Shown: in pieces, positions 56,596-64,000 of the stretch | How positions within the stretch are numbered: the first letter of the stretch is position 1 | Layout: every line of letters starts with the position of its first letter | Assembly: GCA_013416405.1 (NCBI GenBank) | Contig: JACCET010000004.1 | Span: 124,001 to 188,000 of the forward strand | Source: Alcaligenaceae bacterium | GTDB lineage: Bacteria; Pseudomonadota; Gammaproteobacteria; Burkholderiales; Burkholderiaceae_B | DNA: 64,000 nt | Reading direction: 5' to 3' | Made by a program: the position numbers and the translations under genes | Notes under the pieces: model-generated | Seen by the model: only the letters and a program-made list of their open reading frames with translations | What the model was told of the DNA's origin: nothing | Databases searched by the model: none

Positions 56596-57246
56596 ATGCT
56601 GAAGGCACACATAGACCACATCGTCATTACCGCGTCGTCATTGGCCGCAGGATCAGAATATATCTACCGTACCCTGGGCGTTCCGCTGGAAGCCGGTGGC
56701 GAACACCCCCGCATGGGCACACATAATTTGCTGCTGCAGTTGGGCCAGGATGTCTATCTGGAAGTAATAGCCATCAATCCCGAGGCCCAGCAGCCTGATC
56801 GGCCCTGCTGGTTTGCACTAACCGACCACTATAACCAGCCTATCGGCTTGGCAACTTGGGTCGCCAGAACAAACAATATCGAAGCCGCCACCCAGGCGTC
56901 AACACTGCCTTTGGGGAAGGTCGAAACCATGACGCGCGGATCGCTGACATGGCAAATCACCATACCCGATGACGGCAGCCTGGTCATGCAAGGCACTGCC
57001 CCGACACTTATACAGTGGTCGGGCGATCAGCATCCGGCCCGACGCATGGAAGACATGGGCTGCTCACTACTTGGCCTGGAAGCCTTTCATCCCGATGCAG
57101 CAAGCGTTCAGCAACTGCTGGATCAGATTGGCTTTGAAGGCCCATGCACTATCGTGCCCCTGGAGGCCGGACAAACGCCCTATCTGGTCGTGCATATCCA
57201 GACACCGTCAGGGCCACGTCAGCTGGACAGCCGAGTCAAGCTCTGA
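56596..57246 (+). CDS. VOC superfamily (glyoxalase-like domain) protein
   Basis: A 216-residue protein of the glyoxalase_3-type VOC family. 'HIDHIVITASSL' is the typical first strand; HPRMGTHNLLLQLG and 'YLEVIAINPEA' follow. The repeated beta-alpha-beta-beta-beta module could bind a metal ion via His, but the substrate is unknown. Convergent with tcdA, abutting its stop. Confidence 0.85.
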   Translation: MLKAHIDHIVITASSLAAGSEYIYRTLGVPLEAGGEHPRMGTHNLLLQLGQDVYLEVIAINPEAQQPDRPCWFALTDHYNQPIGLATWVARTNNIEAATQASTLPLGKVETMTRGSLTWQITIPDDGSLVMQGTAPTLIQWSGDQHPARRMEDMGCSLLGLEAFHPDAASVQQLLDQIGFEGPCTIVPLEAGQTPYLVVHIQTPSGPRQLDSRVKL

Positions 57247-58074
57247 CTAGTTCGCAAACTTGCCGTTCAGCACATACTGTATGGCTTCATTAGCAGCAGC
57301 CATGCCCATGGCCGCAGTCACGGTGACCGCCGAGCCATATCCCGCGCACGACAAGCCTTGCAAAGCGCCAGCCTCTGCAGTCTGTGCCCCCGCCTGTTGC
57401 CATTGCGCAGGCAACAGGGCGGGCTGATCGAACCACAGGGCGCGCACGCCCATTTTAGGTATGCGCTTGCGCACCTTGCCCGCCTGGTCGGCTGCCTTGG
57501 GATAAGCATGCTGACGCCTTAAAGTATTTCTTAACTTGGACAGCAAGGCATCGTTGACGGCCGTGCACAAATCGCCGGCCCGCAGAGTAAGCGGATTGGT
57601 CTTGCCTCCTGCACCACCACACACCACTATAGGCACTTGGCGCCGACGCGCCTCAAGAATCATGGCGATCTTGGCCTGCGCCTGGTCGGTGCAATCAATA
57701 ATGACACTGACGTCATCGGCCAGCAGTTCCGCCACATTCTCCGGACTCACGAAATCATCAATGACCTGCAGGCGACACCCAGGGTTGATGCCCCTCACAC
57801 GCTGGGCCATGGCGTTTACCTTGGCCTGGCCCAGCGTAGCACTTAAGGCATGCAACTGACGGTTGATGTTCGACTCGGCGATATGATCAAGGTCGATCAG
57901 GCCTATTGCACCTATACCCGTGCGGGCCAGTGCTTCCGCACACCAGGAACCCACCCCGCCTATGCCGGCCACCACCACGTGCGCGCCGCCCAGTCTTTCC
58001 AGGCTAGCCGGACCGTACAAACGCTCCAGCCCGCCAAAACGGCGCTCCGGATCAACAGAAACAGCATCGGACAT
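57247..58074 (-). CDS. tcdA: tRNA threonylcarbamoyladenosine dehydratase
   Basis: A 275-residue E1-like ATP-dependent enzyme converting t6A37 to its cyclic form in tRNA. The nucleotide-binding segment is VVAGIGGVGSWCAEALAR, then 'LIDLDHIAESNINRQ' and the DCTDQAQAK region with the conserved Asp/Cys. Length and order match E. coli TcdA (CsdL). Confidence 0.94.
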   Translation of the reverse strand: MSDAVSVDPERRFGGLERLYGPASLERLGGAHVVVAGIGGVGSWCAEALARTGIGAIGLIDLDHIAESNINRQLHALSATLGQAKVNAMAQRVRGINPGCRLQVIDDFVSPENVAELLADDVSVIIDCTDQAQAKIAMILEARRRQVPIVVCGGAGGKTNPLTLRAGDLCTAVNDALLSKLRNTLRRQHAYPKAADQAGKVRKRIPKMGVRALWFDQPALLPAQWQQAGAQTAEAGALQGLSCAGYGSAVTVTAAMGMAAANEAIQYVLNGKFAN

Positions 58075-58291
58075 CGTGGACTCTAAGATAAAGTGTGTAG
58101 TGAAAAAAACAAACGGGCAGGGCAGGTCACGACACCGCCATGCTCAACCGGCAGTTTACCTTCTCGTGCCGCCTGCCTTCGGCTTTGCATGCGATCTCTC
58201 ACAAAAAAACCACAAGCAGCACGTGGGCCTCAACGGCATGCCAGGACGGGCTAAAATATAGGCATCCACCGACCCTTGGAGCCGCCAGCAA

Positions 58292-58939
58292 GTGACTAGG
58301 TTTTCGACAGATCCATATTCAATACCTGCCCCCAGCAATTTCCGACTCCTTACCGATGCCGAGCGCCGTGCGTCATTACAGGGGGCCCTATCCGACTGGA
58401 GGCCAGATCAGGATCTGTGGGTATACGGCTATGGCTCACTGATATGGCGCCCCGAATTCGACTTTGCCGAAAAACGTATAGCCTTGCTGCATGGCTATCA
58501 CCGTGCGCTATGTCTATGGTCCAGGGTAAACCGGGGCACGCCTGATCAACCCGGACTGGTCTTTGGCCTTGATACCGGCGGATCTTGCCAAGGCGTGGTG
58601 TTTCGCATACCGGCCGGCGACGTCCCCACCACCATGGAGGCACTCTGGCGCCGCGAGATGCCCAGCGGGGCCTATATCCCAAAATGGCTGAACTGCCGTA
58701 CCAACGACGGATTGATTTCCGCCCTGGCCTTCACCATGAATCGCAATACAGATGCCTACGTCAACGGGTTGCCGGTAGACCGCCTGGTGCAAATCGTACG
58801 CAATGCCCATGGCAGCTACGGCCCCTGCATAGAGTACGTGCTGGAAACCGCGCAAGCCCTGCAAGAATCCAATATCCACGACAAACGGCTGCAGGATCTG
58901 GTCGGCGCGCTGCGCACATCCATGAACCAGCACAATTAA
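58292..58939 (+). CDS. chaC: ChaC-like gamma-glutamylcyclotransferase
   Basis: A 215-residue protein beginning with GTG at 58292. The family hallmark YGYGSLIWRPEF is at about residues 45-56, followed by a 'WSRVNRGTPDQPGLVFGLD' stretch. ChaC enzymes degrade glutathione to 5-oxoproline and Cys-Gly. With ggt in the same window, two glutathione-breaking activities are within 4 kb. Confidence 0.92.
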   Translation: MTRFSTDPYSIPAPSNFRLLTDAERRASLQGALSDWRPDQDLWVYGYGSLIWRPEFDFAEKRIALLHGYHRALCLWSRVNRGTPDQPGLVFGLDTGGSCQGVVFRIPAGDVPTTMEALWRREMPSGAYIPKWLNCRTNDGLISALAFTMNRNTDAYVNGLPVDRLVQIVRNAHGSYGPCIEYVLETAQALQESNIHDKRLQDLVGALRTSMNQHN

Positions 58940-59018
58940 GTGGACGCCGGCCGGCGTCACTTCAGCGCGACATCCGGTAAACTAGTATCTTCTTCGATAT
59001 CTCATTCTTGCTGCCACC

Positions 59019-59651
59019 ATGACTGTTGCCGATATCCGCCAGAGCTACGAAAAATTCGACTTGCTCGAAGCATCGCTCGCTACTGATCCCTTCGAACAGT
59101 TCACCCTGTGGTTCAACGATGCCCTAAAGGCCAACGTGCCCGAGCCCAATGCCATGACGCTGGCAACCACCACGCTGTCCGGCAAGCCTTCGGCCCGAAT
59201 CGTACTGCTGAAGGGGTTTGACCCACGCGGCTTCGTCTTCTTTACCAACTACCTGTCTCGCAAAGGCCATGAACTGGCAGAGAACCCCAGCGCCAGCCTG
59301 CTGTTCTTCTGGCCGGCCCTCGAGCGCCAGGTTCGCCTGGAGGGCACCATAGAAAAAGTGTCTAATGCGGAATCCGACGAGTACTTTCACAGCCGCCCCC
59401 TGGGGTCACGCGTAGGCGCCTGGGTGTCGCCGCAAAGCCAGCCCATCACCCGCGAAGAACTCGAAGAACGCAAAGAAAAGCTGACTGCATCGCTAGGCGA
59501 CGATCCAGCGCGACCTGAACACTGGGGAGGCTACCGCCTTGATCCACAGCGCATTGAGTTCTGGCAAGGACGCCCATCCCGACTGCATGACAGGCTGGTA
59601 TTCCAGCGTGATGCACACCAGGCCTGGACGCATATACGGCTAGCGCCGTAA
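59019..59651 (+). CDS. pdxH: pyridoxamine 5'-phosphate oxidase
   Basis: A 210-residue FMN enzyme that makes PLP from PNP or PMP. The conserved [19 protein letters not shown] and '[11 protein letters not shown]' blocks and the C-terminal [15 protein letters not shown] identify it at standard length. Confidence 0.97.
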   Translation: MTVADIRQSYEKFDLLEASLATDPFEQFTLWFNDALKANVPEPNAMTLATTTLSGKPSARIVLLKGFDPRGFVFFTNYLSRKGHELAENPSASLLFFWPALERQVRLEGTIEKVSNAESDEYFHSRPLGSRVGAWVSPQSQPITREELEERKEKLTASLGDDPARPEHWGGYRLDPQRIEFWQGRPSRLHDRLVFQRDAHQAWTHIRLAP

Positions 59652-59672
59652 GCGCCGGCATCAGATATCACT

Positions 59673-60197
59673 ATGGCGCCCACACGTCCCGATTTCGATT
59701 CGCTTTTTTTTCGCTCTGCTCTAGGCCGATTCGCAACCGGCGTCACGGTGATCACCACCGACGACCAGACCGACCACAAACCACTAGGGCTCACCATCAG
59801 CTCCTTCAATTCGGTATCGCTGGAACCGCCCATGGTGCTGTGGTCATTGTCGCGCAGCGCATCGTCGCTGGCTCATTTCCAGGCTGCACGGCGCTACGTC
59901 GTACATGTGCTGGCCGCGCCACAGCTACGTCTGGCGAAACAATTTGCCTATGGCCCACAGGCGCAACGCTTTGAAGGCCTGGCCCTGACACGGGCACCGG
60001 GCGGTACACTAATGCTCGATGACCACGAATGCACCGCCTGGTTCGAATGCTTCAACCTGACGCAGCACGTGGCAGGCGACCACATGATATTCGTCGGCCA
60101 AGTCGAGCATTGTCATCGAAACTTCAATCAACCACTGGTGTATCATGCCGGCGATTTCGATTTGACCCCGTCGACCGAACCCTTATCAAGCAATTAG
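59673..60197 (+). CDS. flavin reductase family (FMN-binding split barrel) protein
   Basis: A 174-residue protein of the flavin reductase domain family (HpaC/RutF-like). 'FRSALGRFATGVTVIT' begins the fold and 'VSLEPPMVLWSLSRSASSL' is the flavin-contacting stretch. It may supply reduced flavin to a monooxygenase, but no partner is adjacent. It starts 21 nt after pdxH. Confidence 0.9.
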   Translation: MAPTRPDFDSLFFRSALGRFATGVTVITTDDQTDHKPLGLTISSFNSVSLEPPMVLWSLSRSASSLAHFQAARRYVVHVLAAPQLRLAKQFAYGPQAQRFEGLALTRAPGGTLMLDDHECTAWFECFNLTQHVAGDHMIFVGQVEHCHRNFNQPLVYHAGDFDLTPSTEPLSSN

Positions 60198-60236
60198 CAA
60201 GCGGCTGGCGGAATTAACAACCATGCAGGACATATT

Positions 60237-61352
60237 ATGGCAGCAGATATAGACTGCGTCGTACTGGGCGCCGGTGTCGTCGGACTGGCCATCGCACGTG
60301 AACTTGCCCAGGCAGGACGAGAAGTATTGGTGATCGAGGCCAGCGAGGCCATTGGCACAGGCACCAGTTCACGCAACTCGGAAGTCATACACGCAGGCAT
60401 CTATTACGACGCAGGCAGCCTCAAGGCGCAACTGTGCGCCGCCGGCAAGCACATGCTTTATGAATATTGCGCAGAGCGCGGCGTAGCCCACGAAAGAACC
60501 GGCAAGCTCATCGTGGCGGCCACACCAGAGCAAAGCGCGCAACTGCATCTGATCGCCGAGCGCGCCCAGCGCAACGGTGTCAACGATCTGTATCAGATTA
60601 GCGGCCAACAGGCTCGTGAACTGGAGCCGGCGCTAGTCTGCGACGCGGCCCTGGTTTCTCCCTCGACCGGCATAGTGGATAGCCACGGCCTGATGCTGGC
60701 CTTGCAAGGCGATGCCGAAAACTATGGCGCCCAGTGCGTATTCCATACCGCTTTCCGTCAGGGCAAGATACTGGACTCAGGGGAATTCGAACTGGAGTTC
60801 GATGGCGACGAGCCCATGACACTGACGGCCAACTGCGTCATCAATTCAACAGGTCTGCATGCGCCATCAGTTGCCCGCAAGCTGCAGGGCCAGCCAGCGG
60901 AACACATACCACAGGCATACTTCTGCAAGGGCAGCTACTTCACCTTGTCGGGCCGCTCGCCCTTCAGCCGTTTGATTTACCCCATGCCCAACAGCGCCGG
61001 GCTAGGCGTGCACCTGACCATAGACTTGGGTGGCCAGGCCAAATTCGGCCCCGATACGGAATGGGTGGACGGCGAAGACTACACCCTGGATCCCGGTCGC
61101 GCCGATACCTTCTATGCCGCAGTACGCAGCTACTGGCCGGCTTTGCCCGATAACGCACTGAATCCGGGCTACACAGGCATCCGACCAAAAATTGTCGGCC
61201 CTGGCGAACCCGCCGCTGACTTCGCCATCGTGGGGCCTGCCACACACGGCGTCCCCAACCTGGTGAATCTGTTCGGCATGGAATCACCCGCACTGACCGC
61301 CAGCCTGGCCATCGCCCAGGCTGTACGCGAGGCGCTGAACGACGCGCCCTAG
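60237..61352 (+). CDS. FAD-dependent oxidoreductase, DAO / L-2-hydroxyglutarate oxidase type
   Basis: A 371-residue enzyme with an N-terminal dinucleotide-binding motif ([16 protein letters not shown]), then the '[14 protein letters not shown]' stretch typical of LhgO-like proteins, and a C-terminal GIRPK catalytic-loop segment. It probably oxidises a 2-hydroxy acid with quinone or O2; substrate not proven. AGGA lies before the ATG. Confidence 0.9.
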   Translation: MAADIDCVVLGAGVVGLAIARELAQAGREVLVIEASEAIGTGTSSRNSEVIHAGIYYDAGSLKAQLCAAGKHMLYEYCAERGVAHERTGKLIVAATPEQSAQLHLIAERAQRNGVNDLYQISGQQARELEPALVCDAALVSPSTGIVDSHGLMLALQGDAENYGAQCVFHTAFRQGKILDSGEFELEFDGDEPMTLTANCVINSTGLHAPSVARKLQGQPAEHIPQAYFCKGSYFTLSGRSPFSRLIYPMPNSAGLGVHLTIDLGGQAKFGPDTEWVDGEDYTLDPGRADTFYAAVRSYWPALPDNALNPGYTGIRPKIVGPGEPAADFAIVGPATHGVPNLVNLFGMESPALTASLAIAQAVREALNDAP

Positions 61353-61372
61353 CCTTGATGGAACACACAATC

Positions 61373-62221
61373 ATGAATGACTACATCCTGACCCTGTCCT
61401 GCCCCGACCGTATCGGCATCGTACACAGTGTCACCGGCTGGTTGCTGGATCTGCACGGCAACATTATTGATGCTCAGCAATTCGGCGAATTGGAAACCGA
61501 ACGCTTCTTCCTGCGCGTGCACTTCGCCTTGCCCAAACCCGCCGATGTCACCGAGCTCGAAGCGTCTTTCAGGAACACAGCAGAAAAATTTGATATGCAG
61601 GCCCATATCTATGACGCGCAACGCAAAGCCCGTCTATTGATACTGGTCAGCCGCCAGGGCCATTGCCTGAATGATTTGCTATTCCGCATGCATAGCGGCC
61701 AGCTACCGGTAGAGATTGCAGGGATAGTGTCCAACCACCAGGACTACGCCGCGATGGCCAAGGCCTACGGGATTCCTTATCACTATCTGCCCGTTAGCCC
61801 CGAAACCCGGGAAGCACAGGAGCAGCAGATTCTCGATCTGGTGAAGCAGGAAAACGTTGATCTGGTTGTGCTGGCGCGCTATATGCAGATTCTGTCGAAC
61901 AATTTATGCCAGGCGCTGTCAGGCCGGGCCATCAATATTCACCACAGCTTCCTGCCCAGCTTCAAGGGTGCGCGTCCTTATCACCAGGCCCATGCACGCG
62001 GTGTCAAAATCATAGGCGCAACCGCACACTATGTGACCGCCGACCTGGATGAAGGCCCCATCATCGAGCAGGACATCGAGCGCGTGGACCACGCCCTGGG
62101 CGCACAAGACCTGGCTCAGGTCGGCAGCGATATCGAGTCCCTGGTGCTGGCACGGGCCGTGCAATCGCACGTAGAGCACCGGATTCTGCTGAATGGGCAG
62201 CGGACAGTGGTATTCCGGTGA
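61373..62221 (+). CDS. purU: formyltetrahydrofolate deformylase
   Basis: A 282-residue enzyme releasing formate from 10-formyl-THF. The N-terminal ACT domain (YILTLSCPDRIGIVHSV) is followed by a formyltransferase-fold domain with INIHHSFLPSFKGARPYHQ. Start 61373 is favoured; an ATG at 61358 is a possible alternative. It follows the FAD oxidoreductase by 20 nt. Confidence 0.94.
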   Translation: MNDYILTLSCPDRIGIVHSVTGWLLDLHGNIIDAQQFGELETERFFLRVHFALPKPADVTELEASFRNTAEKFDMQAHIYDAQRKARLLILVSRQGHCLNDLLFRMHSGQLPVEIAGIVSNHQDYAAMAKAYGIPYHYLPVSPETREAQEQQILDLVKQENVDLVVLARYMQILSNNLCQALSGRAINIHHSFLPSFKGARPYHQAHARGVKIIGATAHYVTADLDEGPIIEQDIERVDHALGAQDLAQVGSDIESLVLARAVQSHVEHRILLNGQRTVVFR

Positions 62222-62266
62222 TCGCTCGTCTTCGCAGACATGTATTGAGCCGGGCGTAGCGCGTGA

Positions 62267-64000
62267 TCACCCCCCAGCCGCCACACCCTCCCGGCGAGGA
62301 TCAGCCCCGCCCTCCAGCCCATCCGGCAACAACCGTATCCCCTGCACGCCACTCGGGAAATCAATCTGCCGCACATCGTGCCCCATAGCCCGTAACTCAT
62401 CGGCAACCCCGCGCAAACTCGTAGACCTTTCCAGATCCGTATAACGATTGCGACTGCCGAAATTGGGAAAATCAATCGCCTCTTGCAGAGTCATATTCCA
62501 ATCCAGCACACCCAGCAACACCTTGGCCACATAATTGACGATAGCCGCCCCACCCGGTGAGCCCAGCGCCATATAAGGCTTGCCATCCTTTAGCACCAGC
62601 ATCGGCGACATCGAACTGCGCGGACGCTTGCCGGGCTCCACACGATTGAGCACAGGATTGTTGTCCGCATCAACGTCGGACAAAGAAAAATCAGTCAGCT
62701 GATTATTCAGCAAAAATCCATCTACAAATATTTTGCTGCCGAAAGCCGACTCCACGCTGCTGGTCATGGACATCACATCGCCGTCTTTATCCACCGCTAC
62801 AACATGCGTAGTGGAAGGCAGCTCGGGCGATGTGTCTGCTCCGAGCACGGCAAGCATGCCTATGGGATCACCCGGTGGCGCCCGACCTATGGATCGCCTG
62901 GGCAAAATCAAATCCGCCCGCAAGCTCAGATACTGAGGATCCAGCAAAGCCTGCACCGGCACATTGGCAAAGGCCGGATCAGCCACATACACAGCCCGAT
63001 CTGCGAAAGCCAAGCGCCCCGCCTCGGAAAAATAATGCACAGCACCGGCTGATTCTGGCGACAACGTGGCAATAGGCGTGTGCGACAGTATCGTCAGCAT
63101 CTGTATGATCGCCAGCGGCCCCGAGCTGGGCGGCGGAGCACCGCACAGCACATAGACCTTATACGGCGCACAGAGCGGCTCTCGCTCTTGTGCCTGGTAG
63201 GCTGCCAGATCATTCAGGCTTAGATCGCCCGGAACCACATGCGCGGCTACGGCGTCCACGATATGGCCTGCTATCCGGCCACTATAGAACGCATCTGCTC
63301 CCTGATCGGCAAGCTCACGCAGCGTTTGCGCCAGTGCCGGATTCTTCAAAACATGCCCGACAGGCCAGGCGTGCCCCTTGTCATCGTAAAAGTAAGCCGC
63401 CGATGCTTTTTGCCGGCGCAGCTCGACATCATTGACCAACATGTCGTGCAAACGAGGAGATACGGCAAAGCCTTGTTCCGCCAGGCCTATGGCCGGCTCA
63501 AACAGCCGTGCCCATGGCAGCTTGCCTTGTTCATTATGGATCTGCTCAAGCATGCGCAGCACGCCCGGGGTGCCCACCGACAATCCGCTATTGACGGCAC
63601 TCTTGAAGTCAATCGCCTTGCCGGCCAGCATGAAACGATTGCTGCGCGCCGCTGCCGGTGCGGTTTCACGACCATCGTAAGCCTGAACTTTCTGCGTGGC
63701 GGCGTCATAGCCAATCAAGAAAGCGCCGCCTCCTATGCCCGAAGACTGCGGTTCAACCAGCGTCAGCACCAGTTGGGCGGCGATAATTGCATCAGCGGCG
63801 CTGCCGCCTTCGGCCAATACATCGACACCAGCCTGTGTCGCCAACGGGTTGGCGCTGCTGACCATGTAATGATCGGCATACGCCGCTTGCGAACGGCCTC
63901 GGCCTGTGGCGATTTCGGGCTGAATATCTTCCTTGGCCTGCACACTGCCTGGTTCAGGATCACCCCGCAGCAATAGATCGGAGACATCCGTCGCCTGGGT
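62267..64000 (-). CDS. ggt: gamma-glutamyltransferase, C-terminal part (5' end beyond window)
   Basis: The frame is open to the right edge; the TTG at 63973 is an internal candidate only, and the signal peptide should lie outside. Visible parts: 'EGGSAADAIIAAQLVLTLVEP' (large-subunit start region, broken), the self-processing site with catalytic Thr in LPSTTHVVAVDK, and the small subunit 'MTSSVESAFGS', with MSPMLVLKDGKP. Family enzymes cleave glutathione in the periplasm. About 578 residues are visible. Confidence 0.94.
   Translation of the reverse strand, partial: TQATDVSDLLLRGDPEPGSVQAKEDIQPEIATGRGRSQAAYADHYMVSSANPLATQAGVDVLAEGGSAADAIIAAQLVLTLVEPQSSGIGGGAFLIGYDAATQKVQAYDGRETAPAAARSNRFMLAGKAIDFKSAVNSGLSVGTPGVLRMLEQIHNEQGKLPWARLFEPAIGLAEQGFAVSPRLHDMLVNDVELRRQKASAAYFYDDKGHAWPVGHVLKNPALAQTLRELADQGADAFYSGRIAGHIVDAVAAHVVPGDLSLNDLAAYQAQEREPLCAPYKVYVLCGAPPPSSGPLAIIQMLTILSHTPIATLSPESAGAVHYFSEAGRLAFADRAVYVADPAFANVPVQALLDPQYLSLRADLILPRRSIGRAPPGDPIGMLAVLGADTSPELPSTTHVVAVDKDGDVMSMTSSVESAFGSKIFVDGFLLNNQLTDFSLSDVDADNNPVLNRVEPGKRPRSSMSPMLVLKDGKPYMALGSPGGAAIVNYVAKVLLGVLDWNMTLQEAIDFPNFGSRNRYTDLERSTSLRGVADELRAMGHDVRQIDFPSGVQGIRLLPDGLEGGADPRREGVAAGG

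Noticed and set aside
1-64000. Mobile elements, prophage, toxin-antitoxin or defence islands
   Set aside because: No transposase, integrase, phage or defence gene signatures seen; gene content is housekeeping apart from the listed oddities.

Overview
The window looks like an ordinary chromosomal segment of a betaproteobacterium, most likely family Alcaligenaceae (Bordetella / Achromobacter / Pusillimonas relatives). This is inferred from a Bug-type periplasmic receptor next to an IclR regulator, a PHA phasin, a double-length UvrA, the aat-bpt-pyrD cluster and the dusB-fis-purH-ruvCA order. Genus cannot be fixed from the sequence. No phage, insertion sequence, plasmid function or CRISPR array was seen. 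Both ends cut genes: a phospholipase D family protein on the left and a gamma-glutamyltransferase on the right.

Layout. 1-3.3 kb: partial cardiolipin synthase-like protein, tRNA-Cys with terminator, Tat/lipoprotein serine hydrolase. 3.5-8.1 kb: an orphan MetI-type permease, then a plus-strand run of an unknown protein, a Nudix hydrolase, the two N-end-rule aminoacyl-tRNA-protein transferases and pyrD. 8.1-11 kb: phasin with a good promoter and PhaR-like operators, Bug receptor, IclR regulator. 11-24 kb: CinA-like domain protein, EI24 membrane protein, thioredoxin-like protein, RhlE-type helicase, azlCD facing ilvE, small zinc protein, NTF2-like protein, YheT hydrolase, M48 protease, CtaG-like protein, a small MgtC C-terminal-domain protein with a long structured leader and an upstream 22-codon ORF, a TM2 protein and a UbiH-type hydroxylase. 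23.6-29.9 kb: dusB-fis, purH, ruvC, ruvA, an oppositely oriented serine/threonine dehydratase family gene, ruvB. 29.9-30.6 kb: two very large palindromes and a short tandem repeat. 30.6-40 kb: clcB-OMP-recQ on the minus strand, an OmpR/EnvZ pair, and a cytochrome bd-like pair whose subunit I has lost the usual haem ligands. 40-48.5 kb: glnS, minCDE, a glycine-zipper lipoprotein, an isochorismatase-type hydrolase, ettA, an acidic unknown, a GT2 glycosyltransferase and a 42-residue basic protein with its own promoter and terminator. 48.6-64 kb: a four-NBD UvrA, pabB-pabC, ynfA, VOC protein, tcdA, chaC, pdxH, flavin reductase, FAD oxidoreductase, purU, partial ggt.

Most genes are housekeeping: recombination and repair (ruvABC, recQ, UvrA-like), division-site placement (minCDE), nucleotide and folate metabolism (pyrD, purH, purU, pabBC), translation and proteolysis tagging (glnS, ettA, aat, bpt, dusB, tcdA), and PHA and amino-acid handling. 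The least expected items are: (1) the CydA-like subunit without canonical haem ligands beside a conventional CydB; (2) the promoter / upstream ORF / hairpin leader ahead of the MgtC-C-domain protein; (3) the 255-bp and 203-bp palindromes between ruvB and recQ; (4) the double-length UvrA; (5) the monocistronic 42-residue basic protein. All calls come from reading the sequence by eye; no database search or folding program was run.
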